Shown: positions 52,951-62,595 of the stretch, piece by piece
How positions within the stretch are numbered: position 1 is the stretch's first letter
Layout of the letters: each line of letters begins with the position of its first letter
Origin: Stackebrandtia endophytica
GTDB taxonomy: Bacteria > Actinomycetota > Actinomycetes > Mycobacteriales > Micromonosporaceae
Direction: 5' to 3'
Length of the DNA stretch: 64,000 nt
Assembly: GCF_006716355.1 (NCBI RefSeq)
Contig: NZ_VFOW01000001.1
Location: 1,612,001-1,676,000, forward strand
Made by a program: the position numbers and the translations under genes
The notes under the pieces: generated by a model
What the model was told of the DNA's origin: nothing
The model's database searches: none
The model's input: the letters and a program-made list of their open reading frames with translations, nothing else

Positions 52951-55900
52951 TCATCGATCGTTACCTCGTCCACGCTGGACACCCCGGTGGTATGCCGACA
53001 ACAATCCACGAACGCCTTCCGGGTCGCGTCGTGGTGCCCGCGTCATCGTCTCGGCAGGCTCCTGGACCGATCCAGGCACCAACCGTTCCATCGGCCGCCG
53101 CTTGGGTAGACCTGCCTCTGTGGACTCCATCGGGTCCAAGGCGGTCTTCTCCGCCGCGACCTTCCAACCCTGGTCAGCAGCAGTACGCCAGCGGGGATCC
53201 TGAGCGACCGACTCGGGTCGATTGGCCACCGGGTCGAACTCGGGCACCTCCGGGGCTTCCGGCGGTGTTCCGATCTGGCGCCTGGGCAGCCCGCTGGGAC
53301 CCGGCTCCGGCGCCGACTTTGGAGTGGGCGGCGACTGGTCGGTCGGAAGGTCGTCCGGAGACGAACCCGACTCAGAGCCCACTATGGAGTTGTTGTTCTC
53401 GGCAAAACCTTGGGAGTCGGCGGCTTCCGACGACTCCTGACCAATGGTCGCGCCACCCTCACCGTATCCGACGGACTCACTGTCCGCTACCGCCGGACGC
53501 GGCGCGGGAGTGCTCGACTTGAACCACGCCGACTCGACCTCTCGGAAGATCGGCAGTTCCATGGTCTCGTCCATCGCCGGGTACCGACCGGCCGCCTGCG
53601 CGACCGGGTCGGCGGTGGGCGCGTCACCGGCTCCAGCCGGCCACGACGGCGGACCGTCCGGCTGGCTCGGGAACTCCGGCGCCGGTCCCGGCAACGGAGC
53701 CGCGTCCAATCGGATCATCGGAAGGGCGACCGCACCGGCGTCGGGCGCACCCTCGGCGACGATCTCGCCGGTGACCTCCATGATCTTGCGACGAGGCAGG
53801 CCGCCGTCGGCCTGGTCGCCCGGATAGAAGGAGACGCCGGTCGAACCGGCCATCGCGCCGGACTCCTCACGCTCCCGGCGAGGCAGCTCGGAACCGTTGG
53901 CTCCACCCGAACCGTTGGTCGCCTGCGGCGGCGCGAACGGCTCGACCTGAGGGGCGCCGGAGGTGTCCATCGGCTCGAACAGGCTGCTGCGCTGCGAATC
54001 CCGGCTGCCGCCGTAGGGCGGCATGTCGATCGGCGGCGGAGGTGGCGGGGCGGCGTCGAGCATCCGACCGCTGGTCGACGGCGCGGCGCCACCGGTGAGC
54101 ACCTGCGGTGGCAGGATGACCTCGGCGACGGTTCCCCGACCTGGACCCTCCTGGAGGGTCACACGCAGGTTGTGCCGGTGAGACAGTCGCCCGACGACGA
54201 CCAGACCCATCATCCGCGACGCGGAGATGCCCACCGACGGCATGTCGGCCAGCTGCGTGTTGATCTCATTCAGCTGGGTCGGCGACATGCCGATACCCCG
54301 GTCGGTGATCCGCACGAGAATGTCGTTGCCGACCTGACGTGCCTCCGCGATCACGGCGGTGTCCGGCGGCGAGAACGCGGTCGCGTTGTCCAGCAGCTCC
54401 GCGATGAGGTGCACGATGTCGTTGATGGCACCGGGTTCGACCTCGGAATCGGCCAGCACCGTGCCGAACTCGATTCGGGTGTACTGCTCGACCTCGGACT
54501 GCGCGGCCCGCAACACGTCACCGATCTGCGCCGACGTGCGCTCCACACGGGTGGAGTCCGCACCGGCCAACACCAGGAGGTTCTCGTCGTTGCGACGCAT
54601 TCGGGTCGCCAGGTGGTCCAGCTGGAACAGCTCGGCCAACCGGTCGGGGTCCTCCTCACCGCGTTCGAGCCGGTCCAGGTGACCGATCAGACGGTCGACC
54701 AGGTTCTGGCTTCGGCGGGCGAGGTTGACGAACATCTGCGACACCGACGATTGCAGCGCCGCCTGTTCGGCCGCGGTACGGATCGCCTCACGGTGGACCA
54801 GGTTGAAGGCCCCGGCCACGGTACCGATCTCGTCGCGGTTGTCCATCTTCAGCGGGTCGTCCAGCTCCGCCACGATCTCATCGGGCGAGCGTTGGCCGAT
54901 TCCGTCGGAGTCACGCATCGAGGCCACCGCCTGTGGCAGCGCGACGTGGGCCACGTCCAGAGCGCCCTCGCGGAGTCGACGCAGCGACATCGCCATCGAG
55001 CGGGCGATCAACAGCGCCAGCAGGACCGCCACGATCAGGGTGATCAAGACCAGCGACATCTCGATGAGCACCTGCTGGACGACCTGGTTGCGGACCTCAC
55101 CGGCCAGCGCGACGGTGTCCGCCTCGACCGACCGCACGAAGGTGTAACTGACCGCGGTCCGGTCGTTGTAGGCGTCAATCAGCTCGGCGTGGTTGATCGG
55201 AGGACGAGAGTCGGGGGTGGCGTTGAGGATCGCCGCCTCGAAGGTGTTGGCGTTACGACTGGAACTGGCTCCCAGACCGGTCTCGGAGTCGTTGAGGGTC
55301 TGGTTCTGTTCAGGGGTGGTGGTCTCGGTGAGTTCCTTCAGCGCCTGTTCCCGCCCCAACAGCAGGAACAACAGCTGGGTGTAGTGGGCCTGACCGATCT
55401 CGTCGCCGCTTTCCATCTGGTAGACGGTCAGCCGGATACGTTCGGAGTTCTCGTTGGCCTCGGTGACCAGACCACTGACCCGCAGATCACGGGTGAGGTC
55501 GAGGTCGGTGCTGACATCGACGGTGTGGTCGTTGATGAGCAGCAGCCAGTTGATGATGGCGCCGTACTCGTTGAGGTCACCCTGTTTGGCGTCGCCCTCA
55601 CGGACCAACTGCCGCAGTTCGCCCATTCGGCCGAGCGCGGAGTCGATGTTGTCGAGGACCTGCGCGAACCGGGGGGTCTCGGTGTCGATGGGCAGATCAC
55701 CGCGACCGGCACGGTAATTCAGAATCATCGTGTCGGCTTCGGACACCGCCGACTCGAACCGGTCGACGGCTTCCAGTTCCTCGTCGAGGTCCAGCGCATC
55801 CTTGTTGATCTGAATGGCGGCCTCGGCGCGCTCGGCTTGGAGCCCGAACAACAGCTCGTTGGCGAGCGCGTTGAACTCCACGAGCGCGGCGGCGTCTCCC

Positions 55901-56082
55901 GAGGAGAGTGCCTGGCTGCTGGACTCGTAGAGCCGGATGCCGGCCATGCCCACCAGTACCGTGATCGGCAGGAGCAGGATGAGCCCCAGTTTGGAGCGAA
56001 TCCGCATATCGGCCAGCCGTGGCAGGCCCAACCTGCGCCGCGGCGGGGCGACGGACGCCTCCGTCGTGCTGCGCTTGCTCAC
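52951..56082 (-). CDS. cvnA: Conservon sensor histidine-kinase-like protein with NIT domain, CvnA type
   Basis: The 1043-residue membrane protein starts with TM1 (about 28-50, SKLGLILLLPITVLVGMAG). A nitrate/nitrite-sensing-like extracytoplasmic region follows (about 51-335), then TM2 (MSLVLITLIVAVLLALLIA) and HAMP. The cytoplasmic part has NLARRSQNLVDRLIGHLDRL and a HATPase domain with ELLDNATAFSPPDTAV and ITDRGIGMSPTQLNEI. Residues from about 680 on are a long Pro/Asp-rich, probably disordered tail. It is the sensor of the conservon. GTG 56082 follows AGGAGG by ten bases. Confidence 0.94.
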   Translation of the reverse strand: MSKRSTTEASVAPPRRRLGLPRLADMRIRSKLGLILLLPITVLVGMAGIRLYESSSQALSSGDAAALVEFNALANELLFGLQAERAEAAIQINKDALDLDEELEAVDRFESAVSEADTMILNYRAGRGDLPIDTETPRFAQVLDNIDSALGRMGELRQLVREGDAKQGDLNEYGAIINWLLLINDHTVDVSTDLDLTRDLRVSGLVTEANENSERIRLTVYQMESGDEIGQAHYTQLLFLLLGREQALKELTETTTPEQNQTLNDSETGLGASSSRNANTFEAAILNATPDSRPPINHAELIDAYNDRTAVSYTFVRSVEADTVALAGEVRNQVVQQVLIEMSLVLITLIVAVLLALLIARSMAMSLRRLREGALDVAHVALPQAVASMRDSDGIGQRSPDEIVAELDDPLKMDNRDEIGTVAGAFNLVHREAIRTAAEQAALQSSVSQMFVNLARRSQNLVDRLIGHLDRLERGEEDPDRLAELFQLDHLATRMRRNDENLLVLAGADSTRVERTSAQIGDVLRAAQSEVEQYTRIEFGTVLADSEVEPGAINDIVHLIAELLDNATAFSPPDTAVIAEARQVGNDILVRITDRGIGMSPTQLNEINTQLADMPSVGISASRMMGLVVVGRLSHRHNLRVTLQEGPGRGTVAEVILPPQVLTGGAAPSTSGRMLDAAPPPPPPIDMPPYGGSRDSQRSSLFEPMDTSGAPQVEPFAPPQATNGSGGANGSELPRREREESGAMAGSTGVSFYPGDQADGGLPRRKIMEVTGEIVAEGAPDAGAVALPMIRLDAAPLPGPAPEFPSQPDGPPSWPAGAGDAPTADPVAQAAGRYPAMDETMELPIFREVESAWFKSSTPAPRPAVADSESVGYGEGGATIGQESSEAADSQGFAENNNSIVGSESGSSPDDLPTDQSPPTPKSAPEPGPSGLPRRQIGTPPEAPEVPEFDPVANRPESVAQDPRWRTAADQGWKVAAEKTALDPMESTEAGLPKRRPMERLVPGSVQEPAETMTRAPRRDPEGVRGLLSAYHRGVQRGRGNDR

Positions 56083-56848
56083 CGTTTCAAACCCTCCTGG
56101 GGTTTCAATCCTGGTCGTCCGTTACGACGCCATGCATATCTCGGGCGGTCGCATCTCGCAAGAGCCCACGCGATTCCACCATGCGCCGACTGGAAATGGA
56201 AGGCCAGGGGAGGCTTGCCACTTCACATCTAGAACATATCGGACATATCGAGCTGCTCATCCATTCGAATATCGACTGAACCGCATACGACAAGCCACAT
56301 CTCATCTGGACGGCCGAGTGGGGAATCATCCGAATGGGGAGCGACCTGGCGAAACACCTTTCCATGTCGAACCGGGGGTAACCGAGTGGGTGGTCATCGC
56401 GGCGAGGACGCGGGGGTACCGGATGGGGTGTATCCGGCCGAGGATCACGTACGCCTCCACCAAAGTGTAAGCCGCACTTGCAGATTAGGGCCCGGGGGGC
56501 CAATCCCGCTCGCGACGGAATCACCCGAAGGGTACCGACCGCCCACAAAGGGTAGCCATGGACACCGGACCCGATCCCGCCTTTTAATCAATGACGGAAA
56601 CACCCACCAGGGCTTTCCGTCCGCATTTGCCCACTGTGTCCACTGCAGCCACCGCTCGCCCTCGCTGGGCGATTTATGGGGAAATTAATTCCGACATTCG
56701 GCGTATGCAATTATATTCCCGCCAATTCGGCCCAGACAAGGACGCACGCTTTGTGCGACGCTGTCCCGCCTCGGGACGGCACGTTTGAACGTGCCCGGAT
56801 CAACCCGGGCGCGTTCTCAATGACGACAGTCAATCCACCGCAACAGCG
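56083..56848. other. Long divergent intergenic region between cvnA and the MHYT gene
   Basis: These 766 bases contain no ORF I can support. The segments at 56220-56300 and 56690-56720 are AT-richer and probably hold promoters for the two divergent genes. The distal part folds into hairpins listed separately. I see no tRNA or repeat array. Confidence 0.55.
56763..56810 (+). promoter_or_regulatory. Three contiguous hairpins in the MHYT gene's leader
   Basis: GTCCCG/CGGGAC (56763-56777) and GGCACGTT/AACGTGCC (56778-56795) are followed by GCCCGG/CCGGGC (56793-56810). The last two overlap by three bases and so compete partly. They lie about 60-110 bases before GTG 56873. A cis-acting RNA or a terminator-like attenuator is possible. 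Confidence 0.45.
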
Positions 56849-56872
56849 GTGACGAATCATGGGACTTCACAC

Positions 56873-57874
56873 GTGACACACGCACACTTCGCCTACGGGT
56901 GGGTCAACCCACTCATGGGACTCGGATTCGCGCTGGCGGGTTCCTACCTCGGACTCAGTTGCATGGTCCAGGCCAGGACTCTGCCCCCCGGCCGAGCCCG
57001 CCTCAAGTGGCTGGTGTTCGGTTCGCTCGCCATCGGCGGCATCGGCATCTGGATGATGCACTTCATCGCGATGATCGGATTCAGCGTCACAGGAAGCTCG
57101 GTGCGCTACGACCTGGCGATCACGGCGGCCAGCCTGGTGATCTCGGTGATGTCGGTGGTCTTCGGCCTGTTCGTCATCGGCCTGGGTGATCCGTCCATCA
57201 CCAAGATCGCCGTCGGAGGACCGCTGACCGGCGCCGGAGTCGTCGCGATGCACTACACCGGGATGGCCGCGGTCAACCTGTCGGGCACCATCTCCTACGA
57301 CTCGACCTGGGTGATCGCCTCGATCGTCATCGCGGTGGTCGCCGCGACGGTCGCGTTGTTCTTCACGACCTGGGTCACCGGACGAGGTTCGCTGATCATC
57401 GCGTCGGTCATCATGGCCATCGCGGTGTGCGGCATGCACTACACCGGAATGGGCTCGATCTCGGTGACCCTGCGCAACCGGGGGCTCGACCCGGTTCCGG
57501 GCGTCGACCCGTTGCTACTGCTGATCCCGATCCTGCTGCTGGCGACCGTCGTTCTGATCACGTTGATCGTCGGCGTCCTGGGCGGACGGGACGATACCGA
57601 CCCGACCGCCTCCGAACTGGCGTTGAGCACGGTACGTCGGCCCGCGACCGCTTCGATCAGGAAGCGCACCGACACCTCGGAGACTCAGGAATCCGGGTTC
57701 TGGGGTACCGACAACGAGCAGTCCGGCGACAGTTCCGCGGCCGGACGCCATCTGGCCAGTGCGGCGGCTCGGATGCGGGACCGACCGAATCTGCCTCGGC
57801 CACGAGGCGAATCCCGTGAGCGAACCGACTGGAATTCGGCCGATTGGGACTCTCATCGCGACCCCCGGTTGTAA
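56873..57874 (+). CDS. MHYT-domain integral membrane sensor protein
   Basis: The 333-residue protein has seven probable transmembrane helices and three MHYT-like repeats: MMHFIAMIGF, AMHYTGMAAV and GMHYTGMGSI. In described MHYT proteins the Met/His/Tyr residues are proposed to bind copper and sense O2, CO or NO. Here a disordered 95-residue cytoplasmic tail follows (RGESRERTDWNSADWDSHRD) with no GGDEF or kinase output domain. I prefer GTG 56873 (weak GGGA eight bases upstream); GTG 56849 would add eight residues. It is divergent from cvnA, so partner signalling is a speculation. Confidence 0.85.
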   Translation: MTHAHFAYGWVNPLMGLGFALAGSYLGLSCMVQARTLPPGRARLKWLVFGSLAIGGIGIWMMHFIAMIGFSVTGSSVRYDLAITAASLVISVMSVVFGLFVIGLGDPSITKIAVGGPLTGAGVVAMHYTGMAAVNLSGTISYDSTWVIASIVIAVVAATVALFFTTWVTGRGSLIIASVIMAIAVCGMHYTGMGSISVTLRNRGLDPVPGVDPLLLLIPILLLATVVLITLIVGVLGGRDDTDPTASELALSTVRRPATASIRKRTDTSETQESGFWGTDNEQSGDSSAAGRHLASAAARMRDRPNLPRPRGESRERTDWNSADWDSHRDPRL

Positions 57875-57924
57875 CTCGAATCGGCATCGACGACAATCAA
57901 ACCAAGCCATATTATTGCCCCCAG

Positions 57925-57955
57925 GGGCCGGTCCTCCATTTTGGAGGACCGGCCC
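57925..57955. terminator. Bidirectional terminator between MHYT and adenosine deaminase genes
   Basis: GGGCCGGTCCTCCA (57925-57938) and TGGAGGACCGGCCC (57942-57955) pair perfectly around a 3-base loop, 51 bases after the MHYT stop and 57 bases past the deaminase stop on the other strand. Confidence 0.8.
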
Positions 57956-58011
57956 ACTTACGTTCAACCGCAACGAATCGGGGCTGACCTGGGATTATCG
58001 AAGTAGCGACC

Positions 58012-59097
58012 TCAGCCGATGAGCTTGGCGTAGGCGGGTTTGATCACGTCGTCGATGATGGCCAGTCGCTCATCGAAACCGATGAACGAACTCTTCATGG
58101 CGTTGATGGTCAACCAACGCAGATCCTCCCAGCCGAAACCGAAGGCCTCCGACAACAGCGCCATCTCCTTGGAGACGCTGGTGGCGCTCATCAAACGGTT
58201 GTCGGTGTTGACCGTGACCCGGAAGCGCAGTCTGGTCAGCAACCCGATGGGGTGCTCGGCGATCGATTCGGCGGCACCGGTCTGCAGATTCGACGACGGG
58301 CACAGCTCCAACGGCAACCGGGTGTCGCGGACGTACGCGGCCAGCCGACCGAGTTTCGCGGTGCCGTCCTCGGAGACGGTGATGTCGTCGACGATGCGGA
58401 CGCCGTGTCCCAGCCGGTGAGCACCACACCACTGGATCGCCTGCCAGATGGAGGGCAGACCGAAGGCCTCTCCGGCGTGGATGGTGAACCGGGTGTTCTC
58501 ACGCTGCAGGTATTCGAAGGCGTCCAGATGCCGGGTGGGCGGAAATCCGGCTTCGGCTCCCGCGATGTCGAAGCCGACGACGCCGCGATCGCGATAGCGC
58601 ACCGTCAACTCGGCGATCTCCATCGACCGCGCGGCGTGACGCATCGCGGTCAACAGCGCCCCGACCCTGATGGTCTTCCCCTGCTCGGCCGCGCGGGTCA
58701 TGCCCTCGGAGAAACCGGCCAGAACCGCCTCCACGACCTCGTCGAGGCTGAGGCCGTTCTCGGTGTGCAGCTCGGGGGCGAACCTGACCTCGGCGTACAC
58801 CACACCGTCGTCGACGAGGTCCTCGACGCATTCACGGGCCACTCGCCGCAACGAGTCGACCGTCTGCATCACGGCGACCGTGTGGGAGAACGTCTCCAGG
58901 TACCGTTCCAGCGAACCGGAGTCGGCCGCCTCCTGAAACCACTCGCCGAGTTGGGTGATGTCCCGCGTGGGCAGGGTGTGGCCGATCTCCTCGGCGAGTT
59001 CGACCACGGTCGCGGGGCGGAGTCCACCGTCGAGGTGGTCGTGCAACAGCGCCTTGGGGGCCTGCCTGATCTCTTCTATGGACAACGTCATCGACAC
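58012..59097 (-). CDS. add: Adenosine deaminase
   Basis: The 361-residue zinc enzyme converts adenosine to inosine. The metal site HDHLDGGLR (His19, His21), the catalytic HAGEAFG (Glu in [12 protein letters not shown]), HRLGHGVRI and the NTDN motif are all visible in order. The length is normal. GTG 59097 and ATG 59091 are two codons apart and neither has a ribosome site, suggesting a leaderless transcript. It is near the deoA gene, in a small nucleoside-salvage neighbourhood. Confidence 0.95.
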   Translation of the reverse strand: MSMTLSIEEIRQAPKALLHDHLDGGLRPATVVELAEEIGHTLPTRDITQLGEWFQEAADSGSLERYLETFSHTVAVMQTVDSLRRVARECVEDLVDDGVVYAEVRFAPELHTENGLSLDEVVEAVLAGFSEGMTRAAEQGKTIRVGALLTAMRHAARSMEIAELTVRYRDRGVVGFDIAGAEAGFPPTRHLDAFEYLQRENTRFTIHAGEAFGLPSIWQAIQWCGAHRLGHGVRIVDDITVSEDGTAKLGRLAAYVRDTRLPLELCPSSNLQTGAAESIAEHPIGLLTRLRFRVTVNTDNRLMSATSVSKEMALLSEAFGFGWEDLRWLTINAMKSSFIGFDERLAIIDDVIKPAYAKLIG

Positions 59098-59148
59098 AGG
59101 ATACGCCCGGCATCGGTAATCGAGTCACCACGATCAGGCGACGAACGG

Positions 59149-59829
59149 CTACAACCTGATCTGATCCCATGGGCGGCCACCGTGCGCCAACCGGTTGCCG
59201 CTGCCGGCTCGGATACCCCATTCCAGTGCCCACCGCCGATGCCAGACCAACGACGGATCGAAGGGCAGGCCGAGGTGCACCCCGCGGCGCTGCGCGTCGG
59301 TGTAGAGCCAACCGAGGCAGCTGTACAGGTCGAGCATCTCGGCGACCTCGATGGCGTCGCGGGCCGTCGGACGTGCCCGACCGCGCCACAGCCGCATGGA
59401 CTCCTGGGTCCGCAGATCCGGCATGAGCGCCGGCAAGCCGTCGTTGCAATACTGGCTGGGGTCCAAATGTGTTGCCAGGCCCAACATCCACGCGAGCGTG
59501 TACAGCGACTCCAACTGCTCGGAGTAACGCTGCGGGTCGCCGTTTCCGGTGGCGATGAATTGCCATTCATCCCGGGTCAGTTCTTCCAGAACTCGGGCGT
59601 CCAACAACCACCGCATCGCCATCTGAGGCGGCATATCGAAAACCCGCGCCTGCACGATGTTCAAGATGGCCGCTCGGGCCTCGATATCTGGTTGGGGACG
59701 AAGGGCGACACGATCGTCGGGTTGAAAAGTCGCCGGCAGATACTCGGGGCGCACGGGCACACCGAGCTGCGATAGATCGTCACAGGTGCGAGCGCGTACT
59801 TGGCGGGGGTCAAACAGCAGCGGCGTCAC
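59149..59829 (-). CDS. DUF4272-domain protein
   Basis: The 226-residue protein has the DUF4272 pattern: RARTCDDLSQLGVPVRPEYL, then EARAAILNIVQARVF and WLLDARVLEELTRDEW. YSEQLESLYTLAWMLGL follows. Its C-terminal motif WHRRWALEWGI is shared by actinobacterial members. The family has no known function. ATG 59829 is used. It may be cotranscribed with the deaminase, 51 bases downstream. Confidence 0.75.
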   Translation of the reverse strand: MTPLLFDPRQVRARTCDDLSQLGVPVRPEYLPATFQPDDRVALRPQPDIEARAAILNIVQARVFDMPPQMAMRWLLDARVLEELTRDEWQFIATGNGDPQRYSEQLESLYTLAWMLGLATHLDPSQYCNDGLPALMPDLRTQESMRLWRGRARPTARDAIEVAEMLDLYSCLGWLYTDAQRRGVHLGLPFDPSLVWHRRWALEWGIRAGSGNRLAHGGRPWDQIRL

Positions 59830-60137
59830 AATGGCCTCGCTTATCAGGTCGCGTGGCTTTCGAGCACTTTACCTCTCACCCCGAGACCAACGTAATGGCC
59901 ATCACACGAAAAGACCAGCCGTCGAAGATCACGTTATGGACAAGCTATAGAACGCTTGAGCCGCAGTGAATGTCTGGTTATTCACATTAGTGGTGAATTG
60001 CTCGAAAACGACAGACCCGATGCGCCGCCTTAGGACGGTGCGGAACCGACGCCGCAGCCGTCCCACCGAACGCCTCCGTCGGCGCTCGGTGGACGAATTG
60101 GACCGTTACGCACGGATTAGTACGCGCAGAACACTTC
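59830..60137. other. Intergenic region upstream of DUF4272 gene
   Basis: These 308 bases lie between the deoA stop and the DUF4272 start. The part from about 59880 to 60000 is AT-richer and probably holds the promoter. A 69-codon frame from 59966 is basic and unrecognised, has no ribosome site and overlaps deoA; I do not call it. Confidence 0.45.
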
Positions 60138-61409
60138 TCAACCGATGCGATCCAATATCAATTCACGCGAATTGACCGAATCGCCTATGTCGACCGCGCC
60201 GGTGAGTGTCCGCCGCGCCAGGTCGAAGCGCTCCGGGTCATCGGCGTGCAACCGGAACACCGGCGCCCCCGCCGACACGTGTTCCCCTACGGCGGCAACG
60301 ATTTCGACTCCGGCTCCCGCCGACACCGCCTCCCCCTGTCGTGCCCGGCCCGCACCCAGTCGCCACGCGGCCACACCGACGGCATAAGCGTCCATACTGG
60401 TCACAATGCCGTCGCGTTCAGCGACGACCACTTCGGACTCCGGTGCGCGCGGCAGTTCCGCGTCCGGGTCACCGCCCTGTGCCACGACCATCGCCCGCCA
60501 GGCGTCCATCGCCCGGCCGTCCGCCAACGCGGCGGCCGGATCGGCATCGGGCATCCCGGCCAGCGCCAACATCTCGGCGGCCAGTGCGACGGTCAACTCG
60601 ACCACGTCGGCCGGTCCTCCCCCGGCCAGAACCTCCACCGACTCGGCCACCTCCAGCGCGTTACCGGCGGTCCGGCCGAGCGGGGTACTCATGTCGGTCA
60701 GCAACGCGCGACAACGCACACCGTGCGCGTCTCCCAATCGCACCATGGTCTCGGCCAGACGCTTGGCCATGGCGAAGTCCTTCATGAAGGCACCGGACCC
60801 GACCTTGACGTCGAGGACCAGCGCATCGGTGCCCTCGGCGATCTTCTTGCTCATGATCGAGGACGCGATCAACGGAATGGACTCGACGGTGCCGGTGACG
60901 TCGCGCAAGGCGTACAGGCGACGGTCGGCCGGTGCCAGGCGGTCACTCGCCGCGCACACGACGGCTCCGGGATCGGCCAACCGATCGATGAACTCGGTGG
61001 TGGACAGATCGGTGCGGAAACCGGGGATGGTCTCCAACTTGTCCAGCGTTCCACCGGTGTGCCCCAGTCCCCGCCCGGACAGCTGCGGGACGGCCACCCC
61101 GAACGCGGCGACCAACGGCGCCAACGGCAACGTGATCTTGTCGCCGACACCGCCGGTGGAGTGCTTGTCGACGGTGGGCTTGCCGACCCGGCTCAGATCC
61201 AGGCGATCACCCGAGGCGATCATCGCGGCGGTCCAGTCGCTGATCTCCCGGTCGGAGGCGCCGTTGAGCAGTATCGCCATCGCGAGGGCCGACATCTGCT
61301 CGTCGGCTACGACCCCCTTGGTGTAGGCGTCGATCACCCAGTTGATCTGCTCGGTGGACAACTCAAGGTCGTCTCGTTTGGTCCGAATGACATCGACGGC
61401 GCTGAACAC
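60138..61409 (-). CDS. deoA: Thymidine phosphorylase
   Basis: The 423-residue enzyme cleaves thymidine to thymine and deoxyribose-1-phosphate. The glycosyltransferase family 3 motifs are clear: KPTVDKHSTGGVGDKITLPL, SGRGLGHTGGTLDKLETIPG, and ALRDVTGTVESIPLI, with SGAFMKDFAMAKRLAETMV following. The length is normal. GAGGAGG five bases before GTG 61409 fixes the start. It is divergent from the STM4015-family gene at 61564, with only 154 bases between. Confidence 0.95.
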   Translation of the reverse strand: MFSAVDVIRTKRDDLELSTEQINWVIDAYTKGVVADEQMSALAMAILLNGASDREISDWTAAMIASGDRLDLSRVGKPTVDKHSTGGVGDKITLPLAPLVAAFGVAVPQLSGRGLGHTGGTLDKLETIPGFRTDLSTTEFIDRLADPGAVVCAASDRLAPADRRLYALRDVTGTVESIPLIASSIMSKKIAEGTDALVLDVKVGSGAFMKDFAMAKRLAETMVRLGDAHGVRCRALLTDMSTPLGRTAGNALEVAESVEVLAGGGPADVVELTVALAAEMLALAGMPDADPAAALADGRAMDAWRAMVVAQGGDPDAELPRAPESEVVVAERDGIVTSMDAYAVGVAAWRLGAGRARQGEAVSAGAGVEIVAAVGEHVSAGAPVFRLHADDPERFDLARRTLTGAVDIGDSVNSRELILDRIG

Positions 61410-61563
61410 GGTTCCTCCTCATGATCGTGCCGAGAGATCGTACGGCCTGGCGCGGTCACCCCCGATGACGGGCACCACCGCCGGCACCGACCTGTGGGCG
61501 GTGTCACCGGCTCGTGTTAGAACCTGTCTGGCAACAAGGCCAGTCCAAGGAAAGCGAGCGCCC

Positions 61564-62595
61564 ATGTCCACCGGTCATCTCACCAACTTCGTCGGGCTTC
61601 CCGTCGTGGACTTCCTGTCGGAGGGCGCCAAGGCGGACCACACCAGGTACGGCGGCCCGAACGCGACCGATGTCGCGGCGTTGAGCAAACTCGCCGACGA
61701 CGCGGCGACCGAGCCCGCTTTGGTGGCCTGGCGACTTCGCGTCGTGGAAGACGTCGAAGAGTTTCCCGACTACCTCGACCGTTTCACCCGCGAGGTGGAC
61801 ACCACACGCATCTCGGCCCTGGTGATCGGCGACTGGGGCGTCACCGACGCCGGCGCGGCCTCGACGGAGGCACGTGACGCCCTCATAGCCAAGGTGGCGG
61901 CGTTTCCCGCACTGCGCGCACTGTTCTTCGGCGACATCACCAGTGAGGAATACGAGATCTCGTGGATCACGCAATCCGACATGGCTCCACTGTTGACGGC
62001 CTTCCCGCTGCTGGAGGAGTTCACCGTTCGGGGCGTCGGCGACGGGCACAGCGGGCCGGGTCTGGCTCTGGAGATACCCGAGCACGACGCACTGCGATCA
62101 CTGACCGTCCAAAGTGGCGGACTGCCGGGTCGGATCATCGGCGAGATCGCCTCCTCCGCCCTGCCCGCGCTGGAACGGTTGGAGCTGTGGCTGGGGGTCA
62201 ACGAGTACGGCGGTGACGCCGTGCCCGCGGACATCGCCACCGTGCTGTCCGACGAAGCCTTCCCACTGCTGACCCACCTGGGCCTGCGCAACTCCGAGGA
62301 GACCGGGATCTGGTTGCAGGCACTGACGCAGTCCGCGGTGCTTCCCCGACTCACCTCCGTCGATCTGTCCCTGGGCACTCTGCGCGACGACGACGTGGAC
62401 CTCCTGTTGTCCGCCATCCCGAAACTGGCCCACCTCGCCTATCTCGACCTTCACCACCACTACCTCACCGATGCCAAGGTCAAACAGGTCAAGGCCGCAT
62501 GCCAGAAAGCCGGACTCATCGTCAACCTCGGCAATAAGCAGGAGCCCGACGAGTGGGACGGCGAAAAGCACTACTACCCGGCTGTGGGCGAGTGA
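61564..62595 (+). CDS. STM4015-family protein (LRR-like)
   Basis: The 343-residue protein matches, as I recall it, the STM4015 family: HLTNFVGLPVVDFLSEGA near the N-terminus, VIGDWGVTDAGAAS, then leucine-rich repeat-like segments (AFPLLEEFTVRGVGDG, LERLELWLG, LTSVDLSLGTLRDDDVDLLL). It is cytosolic and has no catalytic motif that I can see. GCGAGCG lies about five bases before ATG 61564; the longer frame from 61342 reads into deoA's promoter. It overlaps the next gene by GTGA. The family occurs beside STM4014, STM4013 and radical-SAM genes, but its role is undescribed. Confidence 0.85.
   Translation: MSTGHLTNFVGLPVVDFLSEGAKADHTRYGGPNATDVAALSKLADDAATEPALVAWRLRVVEDVEEFPDYLDRFTREVDTTRISALVIGDWGVTDAGAASTEARDALIAKVAAFPALRALFFGDITSEEYEISWITQSDMAPLLTAFPLLEEFTVRGVGDGHSGPGLALEIPEHDALRSLTVQSGGLPGRIIGEIASSALPALERLELWLGVNEYGGDAVPADIATVLSDEAFPLLTHLGLRNSEETGIWLQALTQSAVLPRLTSVDLSLGTLRDDDVDLLLSAIPKLAHLAYLDLHHHYLTDAKVKQVKAACQKAGLIVNLGNKQEPDEWDGEKHYYPAVGE

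Noticed and set aside
53410-56232. 940-codon open frame on the plus strand
   Set aside because: It is the exact antisense of cvnA, has low-complexity Arg/Gly/His composition, no ribosome site and no domain; high GC keeps such frames open.
56386-56788. Short plus-strand ORFs in the cvnA/MHYT gap
   Set aside because: They lack ribosome sites and family features, and their composition is that of non-coding DNA.
59966-60175. 69-codon basic ORF between deoA and DUF4272
   Set aside because: No ribosome site, no recognisable sequence, and it overlaps the 3' end of deoA.
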